Position numbers and translations under genes: made by a program. From positions 4,330,001-4,394,000 of the forward strand of contig JADJBV010000001.1 in NCBI GenBank assembly GCA_016703535.1: a DNA stretch of 64,000 nt, read 5' to 3'. The notes beneath the pieces were generated by a model. The model was not told the origin of the DNA. It ran no database searches and worked only from the letters and a program-made list of their open reading frames with translations. Below, piece after piece: positions 50,493 through 59,550 of this stretch (position 1 is the first letter of the stretch; each line of letters opens with the position of its first letter). The DNA comes from Deltaproteobacteria bacterium. GTDB lineage: Bacteria; Myxococcota; Kuafuiibacteriia; Kuafuiibacteriales; Kuafuiibacteriaceae.

Positions 50493-52240
50493 GCGCCCAA
50501 GACGACGAACTGTGGCTCCTCTTCGTGGAGGACGGCACTCGGGCCATCGACGAGTCGGATCAGGGACTCCTCGACCTGGAGCAACGACCCGAGGCCAAGG
50601 AGTCGATCGACGCCGTTTATCGGGCCATGCACTCGTTCAAGGGGAACGCTCGAGCCCTGGGCCTGCGCAACCTGGAGCGTTTTGCCCACAAGGCCGAGGA
50701 CCTGGCGGCGATCATCCGGGAGCGTGGTCGACTGGACCAACCGATCCTGCTCGAGGCGCTGCTGGAGGCGACCGAACAACTCCGGGGCTTCCTCGGGCAC
50801 ATCAGCCTGCATCGAAGCGACATCGAAGCGGGCCCGGCCAAAGTGGCCGAACAAAAATTGACCAAGGCCCTGGAGGCCGCTGAAGCCACCAAAAGCGACA
50901 CCATCGAGGTCGACGGCTTCATGTTGTTCGATGAAGAGCCGGCGGCGGTGGAGGAGCCCCGCCCCGCTCCTCCGCCCGTCCTCGCCGCTGAAGCACCGGC
51001 CCAGGTCGCGGCTCCGGCTCCCGCTCCCGCCGCCGCCGCTTCCACCCCCGCCAAGGCCGAACCAGGGAACCACGAGCAGGACTCCTTCGTGCGGGTCCGC
51101 TCCAGCAAAATCCAGCAACTGCTGGGCCTGGCCAGCGAGATCAGCCTAACCGCCGACGCGACCTTGCGGGACCCGGCGCTCCTCGAGCTGGACTCGGAGG
51201 AGTTGACCCGCAACGCCGATCGACTGCAGCGCCTGTTGCGGGACCTGAAGTACTCCGCCGCGGGCTTGGGCCTGTCGCCGGTCGGTGAACTCTTCGCGCG
51301 GATGCGCAAGGTCGCCCGGGACCTCGGCAAAGAGACCGGCAAACAGATCCAACTCCAAGTGAGCGGCGAAGACACCGAGGTCGACCGCACCCTCACCGAC
51401 CGGCTGGCGGATCCGCTGATGCACATGATCCGCAACAGCGGCGACCATGGCCTCGAGACCACCGAGGAGCGGATCGCCGCTGGCAAACCACCGATCGGGA
51501 AGATCACCTTGTCCGCCAGCCAAGTCGGCGACGAGGTGGTGATCCGGGTGTCCGACGACGGCCGTGGCGTCAACCGGGCCGCAGTTCGCAAAAAGGCGAT
51601 CGATCGCGGCCTGATCACCGCCGACCAGGTCTTGGATGACGCCTCGGTCGATCGCTTGATCCTCCTGCCCGGCTTCTCGACGGCCCAACAGGTCACCAAC
51701 CTATCTGGGCGTGGGGTCGGGATGGACGTGGTCGCCAAGGCCGTAGAGGGCCTCCGGGGACGCTTGGAGATCCGGAGCGTGCCGGGCAAGGGCACCTCGT
51801 TTTCGATGGTGTTGCCTCTGACCTTGGCCTTCCTGGAAGCGATGGTGGCCACCGTCGGTGAACACTGCTTCGCGTTCCCGCTCGGTGCCGTCAGCAAGAT
51901 CCTGCGCCCTACCGCATCGGATGAGATTAAGAACGCCGCCGATGACCGACCTTTGGTGAGAGTGCTCGGTGAACCCATTCCGGTCTGCGAATTGCGCTCC
52001 TACTACGGCAGCCCTAGGTCCAATCGGGCCTTCACCGATGGGGTGATGATCGTGGTCAAGACCTCGAGGGGTCCGTTGGCCATCCCAGTCGATCAGGTCT
52101 TGGGCACCGAACAAGTGACGCTGCGGCCCTTGGAGGGCCTGATCTCGGGGATCCGCGCGGCCTCGGCCTGCGGGATCCTCAAGAACGGCGGCGTCGCCAT
52201 CACCCTGGATTGCGAGAGGTTGTCCCATGCTCGTGCCTAA
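50489..52240 (+). CDS. cheA: Chemotaxis histidine kinase CheA
   Basis: 583 aa, GTG start overlapping cheW by four bases. HPt domain at 1-110, with phospho-acceptor His48 in AMHSFKGNARALGL. A Pro/Ala-rich linker (about 150-190) stands where the CheY-binding P2 domain is usually found. The ATPase domain has the N box DPLMHMIRNSGDHGLE, G1 VSDDGRGVNR, G2 GRGVGMDVV and GKGTSFSMVLPLTLA. The C-terminal CheW-like regulatory domain closes it (FAFPLGAVSKILRP ... PVDQVLG). Autophosphorylates and passes phosphate to CheY and CheB. Confidence 0.96.
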   Translation: MSAQDDELWLLFVEDGTRAIDESDQGLLDLEQRPEAKESIDAVYRAMHSFKGNARALGLRNLERFAHKAEDLAAIIRERGRLDQPILLEALLEATEQLRGFLGHISLHRSDIEAGPAKVAEQKLTKALEAAEATKSDTIEVDGFMLFDEEPAAVEEPRPAPPPVLAAEAPAQVAAPAPAPAAAASTPAKAEPGNHEQDSFVRVRSSKIQQLLGLASEISLTADATLRDPALLELDSEELTRNADRLQRLLRDLKYSAAGLGLSPVGELFARMRKVARDLGKETGKQIQLQVSGEDTEVDRTLTDRLADPLMHMIRNSGDHGLETTEERIAAGKPPIGKITLSASQVGDEVVIRVSDDGRGVNRAAVRKKAIDRGLITADQVLDDASVDRLILLPGFSTAQQVTNLSGRGVGMDVVAKAVEGLRGRLEIRSVPGKGTSFSMVLPLTLAFLEAMVATVGEHCFAFPLGAVSKILRPTASDEIKNAADDRPLVRVLGEPIPVCELRSYYGSPRSNRAFTDGVMIVVKTSRGPLAIPVDQVLGTEQVTLRPLEGLISGIRAASACGILKNGGVAITLDCERLSHARA

Positions 52241-53039
52241 CGCTGCCAACCCAGAGCTCTTGGCAGCTCGTGATTGGATCTCGACTCACCTCGGGATCCA
52301 CTTCCCCAACGAAAAACTCGACATCCTGAGCAGCCGGCTCAGCTCGGTGGTGGCCAAACGCGGCACCCCCAGCGTCGAGGTCCTGATGCAGGAGGTCCAC
52401 GCGGGCACGCCTCAGGCCCGCCTCGACCTGGCCCAAGCCGTCTCGACCAACCACACCTTCTTCTTCCGGGAACAGCCGACCCTCGACTTCTTCAAGAAGG
52501 AGATCGTCGCGAAGACCCCCAACACCGCGCCGATGCGGATCTGGAGCGCCGCCTCCTCCAGCGGCGAAGAGGCCTACACGATCGCGATGATCGTGTCCGG
52601 GATCCGCGGCACCACCAGCCTGGCGCCCAACGTGGCGATCCTGGGGACCGACATCAGCCAGCGGGCCCTGGCCGCGGCCGAGGCCGGCGAATACGACCTG
52701 TCGGCCCTGGAGCGGGTGCCCGGCGACCTGCGTCAGCGGTGCATCGAGACCGTCGGCCCGAAGCGGGGCAAGATCGTCGAGGGCCTGAGGCAAGCCTGCG
52801 TCTTTCGGCGCATGAACCTGGCCACGCCCCAGTGGCCGCTCAAGGGCGGCTTCAACGTCGTGTTCTGCCGCAACATCCTCTACTACTTCGAATCCCGGAC
52901 TCAGGCTGCGGTGGTCAACCACATCTACGACTTGGTCGTACCTGGTGGTTGGTTGATCACCAGCGTCAGCGAGACCGTGCGCAACCTCGACACCAAGTGG
53001 CTGCCGATCGAGCCGGGAGTTTACCGGAGGGCGCCATGA
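52227..53039 (+). CDS. cheR: Chemotaxis protein methyltransferase CheR
   Basis: 270 aa; the ATG overlaps the last 14 bases of cheA. The N-terminal helical domain is followed by the SAM-binding region: STNHTFFFREQPTLDFF, RIWSAASSSGEEAYTIAMIV (the A-x-S-x-GEE-Y motif), ILGTDISQRALAAAEAGEYD and FNVVFCRNILYYFES. It methylates receptor glutamates for adaptation. The downstream receptor lacks a C-terminal NWE(T/S)F-type pentapeptide docking site. Confidence 0.95.
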   Translation: MLVPNAANPELLAARDWISTHLGIHFPNEKLDILSSRLSSVVAKRGTPSVEVLMQEVHAGTPQARLDLAQAVSTNHTFFFREQPTLDFFKKEIVAKTPNTAPMRIWSAASSSGEEAYTIAMIVSGIRGTTSLAPNVAILGTDISQRALAAAEAGEYDLSALERVPGDLRQRCIETVGPKRGKIVEGLRQACVFRRMNLATPQWPLKGGFNVVFCRNILYYFESRTQAAVVNHIYDLVVPGGWLITSVSETVRNLDTKWLPIEPGVYRRAP

Positions 53040-54100
53040 TCCGGGTGCTGGTCGTCGATGATTCGGCGCTGATGCGTCGCCTTTTGGCTCGAAGTCTCGA
53101 GCAAGAGGGCGATATCCAAGTGGTGGGGAGCGCCGCCGACGCTTATCAAGCCCGGGACCTCTTGGTCCAACTCAAGCCCGACGTCATCACCCTCGACGTC
53201 GAGATGCCCAAGATGAATGGACTGGAGCTCCTGAGGCGCTACATGCCGGTGTTGCCGACCCCAACGATCATGGTCAGCGCGGTCACCGGCCAAGGCAGCG
53301 AGTTGGCCGCCCAGTGCCTGAGCGCGGGGGCGGTCGACGTCTGCACCAAACCCGAAGGGTCGGTGGGGGAACACGGCTTCGACGGCTTGCGGGACCGGAT
53401 CCGAACCGCGGCCAAGGCCAAACTCCAGCGCACCCGAGCCCAGGGCCCCACCCGCACCGCCGAGAGCATGCGGGCCCACCCCGAGACCTTGGTGGTGGTG
53501 GGATCTTCGACCGGTGGGGTGCAGGCCTTGGACCTCTTCCTGCGGCAGTGGCCGAAGATGGCGCCGCCCTTGGTCCTGGCCCAACACATGCCCACCGGCT
53601 TCACCGCGGGCTTGGCCCGTAGCTTGGCGGAGCGCACCGGCCTCGACGTCAAGGAGGCCTCACCGGGCGAACACCTGCGCCCCGGCCTGGTGCGGATTGC
53701 ACCGGCCAACGATCACCACACCGTGGTGGTCCGGCGTGAAGGCCAATACGCCTTGGAGATGGTGGGCGGCGAAAAGGTCTGCCACCAACGCCCGGCCGTC
53801 GACGTCTTGTTCGACTCCGCCGCCAAGGTCGCGGGTCGACACGGCGTCGGGGTCTTGCTGACGGGAATGGGCCGCGATGGTGCCGCTGGCCTTTTGGCCA
53901 TGCGCCAGGCCGGCGCTTACACCATCGGGCAGGACGAGGCCTCGTCGGTCGTCTACGGCATGCCTCGGGCCGCAAAAGAGTTGGGCGCCGTCGACCTCCA
54001 GCTCGGCCTCGACCACATCGTTCCTCATCTCCTCGCGCGGCTCGCCGCCGAGGCCGGTCCCCGCGGGGACCATCAGGAAAACCGGAGCAAAGCGTCATGA
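53036..54100 (+). CDS. cheB: Protein-glutamate methylesterase CheB
   Basis: 354 aa, ATG at 53036 preceded by GGAGG. Receiver domain 1-120: RVLVVDDSALMRRLLARSLE and DVITLDVEMPKMNGLELL with the phosphorylated Asp. Catalytic domain about 155-340: LVVVGSSTGGVQALDLFL (nucleophile Ser), LVLAQHMPTGFTAGLARSLA (His) and GVLLTGMGRDGAAGLLAMR (Asp). It removes methyl groups from receptors and deamidates Gln. Its stop overlaps the mcp start by four bases. Confidence 0.96.
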   Translation: MIRVLVVDDSALMRRLLARSLEQEGDIQVVGSAADAYQARDLLVQLKPDVITLDVEMPKMNGLELLRRYMPVLPTPTIMVSAVTGQGSELAAQCLSAGAVDVCTKPEGSVGEHGFDGLRDRIRTAAKAKLQRTRAQGPTRTAESMRAHPETLVVVGSSTGGVQALDLFLRQWPKMAPPLVLAQHMPTGFTAGLARSLAERTGLDVKEASPGEHLRPGLVRIAPANDHHTVVVRREGQYALEMVGGEKVCHQRPAVDVLFDSAAKVAGRHGVGVLLTGMGRDGAAGLLAMRQAGAYTIGQDEASSVVYGMPRAAKELGAVDLQLGLDHIVPHLLARLAAEAGPRGDHQENRSKAS

Positions 54101-56628
54101 AGATCCTACACAAGCTCGCCATCGCCACCATCGGCATCGCGGCCACCTCGGTCCTGTCGGTCGCGGGGGTGTCGCTCTACATCGCCACCACCAAGTCCCA
54201 CGACGCGATGGAGCACCACCACAGCGATGAGCTGCTGGCCATGACCCTGGAGCGCCGCGGCAAGGTCCTCGACCTCTTCGATGACATGCGGCACGAGCTG
54301 CAGGTCGTGGCTTCGGCGCCGGGGACCAAAGTGGCCGCCAAGGAGCTGCGCCGGGCCTTCCTCCAGTACCCGCCCCGCCTGCCCGAACAGAAGGCCAAAC
54401 AACAAGCCGAACTCGACAGCTACTACCGGACCCAGTTCGGCGCCGAATATGCCAAAAAGAACGACGGCCAAGCGCCGCCCCTGGCCTCTTTGATCGGTGA
54501 GATGTCGCCTCAGGGTCGGGCGCTCCAGTACGCGTACATCGCGGCCAACCCCCACCCTTTGGGGAGCAAGTTGGAGCTCGAAAAAGGGGCCGACGGCTCC
54601 GAATATTCGGAGCTGCACGCCCGCTACCACAACGCCTTCAAGACCGCGGTGCAGCGGTTCGGGTTTTATGACCTGTTTTTGGTCGACGCCGAAACCGCCG
54701 ACGTTTACTACACCGTCTTCAAGGAGCTCGACTTCGGCAACAACCTGCGCCGTGGCAACCTGGCCAACAGCAGCTTCGCCAAGGCCTTCGAGGCGGCCCG
54801 GGTGGGTGGCACCACCGACTTCACCTTCGTCAGCGACTTCGAGCCCTACGGCCCATCCTACGGAGACAGCGCCGCCTTTGTGGCCACGCCCCTGCTCGAG
54901 GGCAGCACCGTCGTGGCGGTGATGGTCGTGCAGGTCTCTTTGGATCGGGTCGGCCAACAACTCCAGGCCCGGGTCCTCGACGGCGAGACCATCGAGGATG
55001 ACGTCGAGACCTTCCTGGTGGGGAGCGACGGATTCCTCCGAAGTGTCCGTCCGGCGCTGCGCAACGACAAGCCCGCGTACCTGGCTCGCTTGGCCGCCGC
55101 GGGTGCTTCAGAGGCGACGATCAAAGCCATCGACCAGCGCAACACCTCGGTGCAGCTGGAGCAGGTGGGCAAGACCTTGACCGAGCTGGTGGCCCGCCGA
55201 GAGAAGGGGGTCCAAGTCTACGAGGCCCTCGGTACCCAACGGATCGGCGCCTTCGCGCCCTTCGACTTCGACGGCAAGCGCTGGACCTTGGTCACCGAAC
55301 TGGATCAAGCCGTGGCGACCGCCTCCGCCCAGGAGATCCAGTCTCAGCTGATCTGGTCCTCGGTCATCACGGTGTTGTTGATGTTGGCCTTGGCCACCGT
55401 CGCCGGGGTTTGGGTCGCCCGTTCGATCACCCGACCGATCTCGGGACTGGCGGAGACCATGGGTAAGTTGGAGCAAGACTCGGACTTTGGGATCCGGGCC
55501 GACGACCACTCGGACGACGAGGTCGGCTCGACCGCCCGGGCTCTCAACAGCTGGATCCAGCGCATCCAAGCGACCGTCGGCGAGATCTCCCGCATCACCG
55601 GCGAGTTGGCCCGGGGCAACCTGGCGGTCCACGTCGAATACGAGATGCACGGCGACTTCACCGCGGTGCGGACCGGCCTCGAGAGTGCGGTCGAGTCCCT
55701 GAGCAAGGTCATGAGCGAAGCCCGTACCGTCAGCCGCGAAGTGGCGATCTCCGCCAAAGAACTCAGCGACGCCAGCCGGCACGTCGCGTCCGGCGCCCAC
55801 GAACAAACCGCGGCGGCCCACGAGTCCTTGTCGGCCTTGGAAGAGACCAGCAGCGTGGCGTCGACCAACGCCGACGCCGCCAAGAAGGTGCAGAGCCTGA
55901 CGGAAGGCGCTGGCCAAGCCGCTGACCTGGGCCAAAACCGGATGGCCGAGCTCAACACCGCCATGACCGAGATCGACCGTTCGTCGGGAGACATCGTCAA
56001 GATCATCAAGGTCATCGATGAGATCGCCTTCCAGACCAACTTGTTGGCCCTGAACGCGGCCGTCGAAGCGGCGCGGGCTGGCCGTCACGGTCGGGGCTTT
56101 GCGGTGGTCGCCCAAGAGGTGCAGAACCTGGCGGCCCGCAGCGCCCGAGCCGCCAAAGAGACCGCGGCCTTGATCGAAAGTTCGGGTGCCGCGGTGAAGC
56201 GCGGCGTCACCATCGCCGGTGAGACCTCCGACGCCCTCTCTCGGATCGTGACCGACGTCCGCGGCGTCAAGTCGGTGATCGAACAGGTAACCCGGGCCAG
56301 CGCCGAACAAGCGACCGGCATCGAGCAGGTCCGGATCGCCATGCAGCAAGTCAACGTCAGCGCTGAAGCGGCGCTGCAGCAGAGCTCGGAGTTGGAGGCC
56401 TCGGCCGCGCAGCTGACCGAACGCAGCGGTTCGTTGCGCCGGTCGATCGAGCGGTTCACCTTGAGTGAAGGTGAAGTAATGGAGGCGGCGGCCCCTCCCC
56501 CGCCCGCGTCGGCGCCGGTGGAACGGTCTCATCGGACCCCGCCCCCCAGCCCGCCGCCCTCGACCTCGATGGATCCCAAGATGGTCTTGCCGTTGGACCA
56601 CGATGAACGCGGCTACGCCGGTTTCTAG
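54097..56628 (+). CDS. Methyl-accepting chemotaxis protein with large periplasmic sensor
   Basis: 843 aa. Membrane helix 1 at 8-28 (AIATIGIAATSVLSVAGVSLY), then a periplasmic domain of about 390 residues with a helical front (EQKAKQQAELDSYYR) and Cache-like strands (GFYDLFLVDAETADVYYTVF), then helix 2 at 418-440 (LIWSSVITVLLMLALATVAG). HAMP about 441-495 (RSITRPISGLAETMGKLEQD). Signalling hairpin tip about 640-670: IDEIAFQTNLLALNAAVEAA. Pro-rich C-terminal tail, no NWETF pentapeptide. Sensing ligand unknown; the porin heading the operon may deliver it. Confidence 0.95.
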   Translation: MKILHKLAIATIGIAATSVLSVAGVSLYIATTKSHDAMEHHHSDELLAMTLERRGKVLDLFDDMRHELQVVASAPGTKVAAKELRRAFLQYPPRLPEQKAKQQAELDSYYRTQFGAEYAKKNDGQAPPLASLIGEMSPQGRALQYAYIAANPHPLGSKLELEKGADGSEYSELHARYHNAFKTAVQRFGFYDLFLVDAETADVYYTVFKELDFGNNLRRGNLANSSFAKAFEAARVGGTTDFTFVSDFEPYGPSYGDSAAFVATPLLEGSTVVAVMVVQVSLDRVGQQLQARVLDGETIEDDVETFLVGSDGFLRSVRPALRNDKPAYLARLAAAGASEATIKAIDQRNTSVQLEQVGKTLTELVARREKGVQVYEALGTQRIGAFAPFDFDGKRWTLVTELDQAVATASAQEIQSQLIWSSVITVLLMLALATVAGVWVARSITRPISGLAETMGKLEQDSDFGIRADDHSDDEVGSTARALNSWIQRIQATVGEISRITGELARGNLAVHVEYEMHGDFTAVRTGLESAVESLSKVMSEARTVSREVAISAKELSDASRHVASGAHEQTAAAHESLSALEETSSVASTNADAAKKVQSLTEGAGQAADLGQNRMAELNTAMTEIDRSSGDIVKIIKVIDEIAFQTNLLALNAAVEAARAGRHGRGFAVVAQEVQNLAARSARAAKETAALIESSGAAVKRGVTIAGETSDALSRIVTDVRGVKSVIEQVTRASAEQATGIEQVRIAMQQVNVSAEAALQQSSELEASAAQLTERSGSLRRSIERFTLSEGEVMEAAAPPPPASAPVERSHRTPPPSPPPSTSMDPKMVLPLDHDERGYAGF

Positions 56629-56637
56629 GAGCAGATC

Positions 56638-57591
56638 ATGCAAGACCTGAACGACATCTTCAGCAACGAGCAGGGCCCCAGCTACCTGGTCCGCACCGGA
56701 GTGGCGGTAGCCGGTGATTCGGCCCGGATGCAGTCGGTGGGCGCCCAGTTCCGCGACTTCGGCCTGGAGGTGATTCAACCCTCGCTCGAGGAGTTGGCCA
56801 CCGGCGCCCATTCACTCCAAGGGGAGGCGGTGGCCCTCCTGGCGATGGACGCCTCCAGCAGCGGCGGGATCAGCGGCGCGGCCGAGGTGTTGCGGCAAAT
56901 CCGCCAACACCACCCCCACCTGCCGGCCCTTTGGGTCGGAGCCGGGCAAGAGGCGGCGCCCGAGGGCTTCGAGTTCGTGGTTCACGACGGCGACGAGTTG
57001 TCCCACCTGGACGGCCTGGTCTCGGGCGCCCTCTACCGACAGGTCTACGCCGACTGGCTGGTGGACGTGGTCTCGGACTCGGCGATCGACACCTTGCGCC
57101 AGAGCTTTTCGCTGGAGGCCTCGTTGGTCGACGTGCGGCTGCGGGCCAACCAGTGGAGCCTCTCGGGGGTGACCGCCCTGGTGCAGTTCCAAGGTGCGGG
57201 CGCCGCCGGGCGGATGATGGTCAACGGCTCCGAAGAGCTGCTTTCGGTTTTGGTCGAACGCAGTCTAGGGGCCGAGTCTCGAGGGATCAGCGCGGCGATG
57301 GAGCTCTGCGGTGAGTTGGCCAACCAGGTGCTCGGCCGCATCAAGGGCGCCTTGGCCCGGCGGCGGATCGATCTCTCCTTGGGGATCCCGCTGGTTTTGA
57401 AGGGAGAAGACGTGGTGTTGCGTCAGGTCGAGCGCCAACCTTCGCTCCTCCTCCACCTGGCCAGCGACCTCGGCCCGATCTTCGTCGAGGTCGGCTTGGC
57501 GCGGCTGGCGGCGGCCACCGTCGGACCACCCGCGGTCGAAGAAGACCTGGGGATGGCGACTGGCGAGATCGAATTTTTCGGATTGGATTGA
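56638..57591 (+). CDS. Pseudo-receiver fused to a CheX/CheC-like domain
   Basis: 317 aa. Residues 15-125 have the strand-helix pattern of a receiver domain (TGVAVAGDSARMQSVGAQFR, then FGLEVI, ALLAMDASSSGG, ALWVGAG, FVVHDGDELSH) but the acidic pocket, phospho-Asp and Lys are not where a working receiver has them. Residues 150-310 are CheX-like: ISAAMELCGELANQVLGRIK carries the E-x-x-N phosphatase motif of the CheC/CheX/FliY family. The enzyme probably dephosphorylates CheY-P or binds a phosphorylated partner. It precedes cheY by 12 bases. Confidence 0.75.
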   Translation: MQDLNDIFSNEQGPSYLVRTGVAVAGDSARMQSVGAQFRDFGLEVIQPSLEELATGAHSLQGEAVALLAMDASSSGGISGAAEVLRQIRQHHPHLPALWVGAGQEAAPEGFEFVVHDGDELSHLDGLVSGALYRQVYADWLVDVVSDSAIDTLRQSFSLEASLVDVRLRANQWSLSGVTALVQFQGAGAAGRMMVNGSEELLSVLVERSLGAESRGISAAMELCGELANQVLGRIKGALARRRIDLSLGIPLVLKGEDVVLRQVERQPSLLLHLASDLGPIFVEVGLARLAAATVGPPAVEEDLGMATGEIEFFGLD

Positions 57592-57603
57592 CAGGGAGTA
57601 GTC

Positions 57604-57972
57604 ATGAGCAACGCAATCTTAGTCGTAGACGACAACGCCACCATTCGGCACTTGGCCCGCAAGACGTTGACCGGCGCCGGGTACCAAGTGGTCGAGGCCG
57701 AAAACGGCGCCGATGGTCTGGAGTGCGCCAAAGGTCGCCAGTTCGGCATGGTCCTGACCGACATCAACATGCCGGTGATGGGCGGCATGGACATGATCAA
57801 GGCGATCCGGGGTCTCGAAAACTACAAGAAGACGCCCTTGATCGTGCTGAGCACCGAAAGCACTCGGGAGATGGTCGATCAGGGCAAACAAGCCGGCGCC
57901 AACGGCTGGATGGTGAAGCCCTTCGAGCCGGACAAGTTGTTGTCCCTGGTCAAGAAGGTCGTCCCGGTCTGA
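57604..57972 (+). CDS. cheY: CheY-like single-domain response regulator
   Basis: 122 aa, a bare receiver domain. AILVVDDNATIRHLARKTL (acidic pair), GMVLTDINMPVMGGMDMI (phospho-Asp), PLIVLSTESTREM (Ser/Thr switch) and GWMVKPFEPDKLLSLVKK (Lys and Pro of the active site) are all intact. Terminal output of the CheA pathway; no effector is fused. GGGAG precedes the ATG. Ends six bases before the convergent ppx gene. Confidence 0.95.
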   Translation: MSNAILVVDDNATIRHLARKTLTGAGYQVVEAENGADGLECAKGRQFGMVLTDINMPVMGGMDMIKAIRGLENYKKTPLIVLSTESTREMVDQGKQAGANGWMVKPFEPDKLLSLVKKVVPV

Positions 57973-57978
57973 GGGCGG

Positions 57979-59550
57979 TCAGCGGTCGGGGCGCCGACGC
58001 CCCCGCTTGGACCTCGGCAAGAGGAAGGGCGGCGCGTGGCGTGGCCCTTCCAAGGACAACCGCACCCCGATGCGGCGGATCTCGGATCGTTGCTCCTCGA
58101 GATCGGCCCAGGTCATGGGGTGCAACTCGAGCCAGCCCCGGGGAAACTGGAGCGTCAACTTCGAGCGCTTGGCCTCCAACAAAACCGGCGGCAAGGCGTC
58201 GTCGGAGCGGCCGCGGTTGAGCAACACCGCCAAGCGGAACAAGACGGTCAAGCGGCGGGCCAGGCGCTCCAGGTCGGGCTCGAGCCCCTCGAAGTGCAGG
58301 TCCCGCAGCTTGCGCCGGTGCCCGCGGATCAGGAGCGCCAACAAAACCTGGTCGTTCTTCGAGAAGCCGGCCATGTCGGCGTTCGCCACCAGGTAGGCGC
58401 TGTGTTTGTGGTAGCCGGTGTGGGAAAGCGACAGGCCGATCTCGTGCAGGTGAGCCGCCCAAGATAAAAAGTGGGCCGCGTTCTCCCGCGGCAGGGCCCA
58501 GGCTTCGGCCACCTGCGGCAAAAATCGCAGCGCGGTGCGCTCGACTCGGGCCACTTGGGCCATCTCGACCCCGTAGTGCCGGCACAACCAGCGGATGGTC
58601 CGATCTCGCACGTCTTCGTGCCGAATCCGGCCGACCAGATCGTAGAGTGCACCTTCCCGGAGTGCCCCCGGCGCGGGGCTCAGCTCCTCGAGCTGGAAGG
58701 CCTCGAAGATCGTCCCCAAGATCGCCACCCCTCCGGGCAACACCGGCCGACGATCTTCGGTCAGGCCCAGGAGCTCCACTCGGCTCAGCTGGCCGGCGCT
58801 GATCAAGGCCTTGCGCAGGCGCCGCACCCCCTTGTGGGAGATCCGGTCGGTGGACCAGCCGTTGGCCCGGACCAAGCGCTTGATGGCGTGCACCGTGCCC
58901 GAACAGCCGAGGGCCACCTCCCAGCCCAAACTCCGATACCGACGGATGATCGGCTCGAGCTCCAACTTGGCCGCAATTTCGGCCTCCACGAAGCGGGATT
59001 CGGAGAGCTCACCGTCGCCGAAGAAGCGCATGGTCCAGCTGACGCAGCCCATGAACAGGCTGTCGGCCTCCAGGATCTCGGCCTTTTCGCCGATGATGCA
59101 CTCGGTGCTGCCGCCGCCGATGTCGACCACCAGCCGACGTTCGGCTTGGCTGGTCATGGTTTGGGACACGCCGAGGTAGATCAGGCGCGCCTCTTCCCGG
59201 CCGGCGATCACTTCGATGGGGTGGCCCAAGGCCTGGTGGGCCCGCTCCAAAAACTCGGGGGCGTTGCGGGCCTGGCGGAGGGTGTTGGTGCCGACGATGC
59301 GCACTCGGTTGGGCGGCATGTCCCGGACCCGCTGCCCCATCCGACCCAAGACCTCGAGGGCCCGTCGTTGGGCCTCGGGGGTCAGGTTGCGCCGGTGATC
59401 GAGGCCCGCGCCCAAACGCACCGGCTCCCGCATCTTGTCGACGATGTGCAGCTGGCCGCCCGAAAGCCGGCCCACGATCATGTGAAAGCTGTTGGAGCCG
59501 AGATCGAGGGCGGCCACCAGCTCACCGCCCGGCGCAACGTCGTTGTTCAC
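57979..59550 (-). CDS. Ppx/GppA exopolyphosphatase-guanosine pentaphosphate phosphatase, with HD domain
   Basis: 523 aa from GTG 59550. The ASKHA-fold N-terminal half: VAALDLGSNSFHMIVGRLSG, VRIVGTNTLRQARN, VIAGREEARLIYLGV and LVVDIGGGSTECIIGEKAE (phosphate-binding). The second half has an HD-like helical domain (FLSWAAHLHEIGLSLSHTGY, KHSAYLVANADM). It cleaves polyphosphate or pppGpp. The start codon overlaps the O-antigen ligase-like gene stop by four bases (GTGA), so the two are translationally coupled. Confidence 0.94.
   Translation of the reverse strand: MNNDVAPGGELVAALDLGSNSFHMIVGRLSGGQLHIVDKMREPVRLGAGLDHRRNLTPEAQRRALEVLGRMGQRVRDMPPNRVRIVGTNTLRQARNAPEFLERAHQALGHPIEVIAGREEARLIYLGVSQTMTSQAERRLVVDIGGGSTECIIGEKAEILEADSLFMGCVSWTMRFFGDGELSESRFVEAEIAAKLELEPIIRRYRSLGWEVALGCSGTVHAIKRLVRANGWSTDRISHKGVRRLRKALISAGQLSRVELLGLTEDRRPVLPGGVAILGTIFEAFQLEELSPAPGALREGALYDLVGRIRHEDVRDRTIRWLCRHYGVEMAQVARVERTALRFLPQVAEAWALPRENAAHFLSWAAHLHEIGLSLSHTGYHKHSAYLVANADMAGFSKNDQVLLALLIRGHRRKLRDLHFEGLEPDLERLARRLTVLFRLAVLLNRGRSDDALPPVLLEAKRSKLTLQFPRGWLELHPMTWADLEEQRSEIRRIGVRLSLEGPRHAPPFLLPRSKRGRRRPDR

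Noticed and set aside
55108..56811. Minus-strand frame opposite the chemoreceptor
   Set aside because: Shadow frame; the MCP motifs read perfectly on the plus strand.
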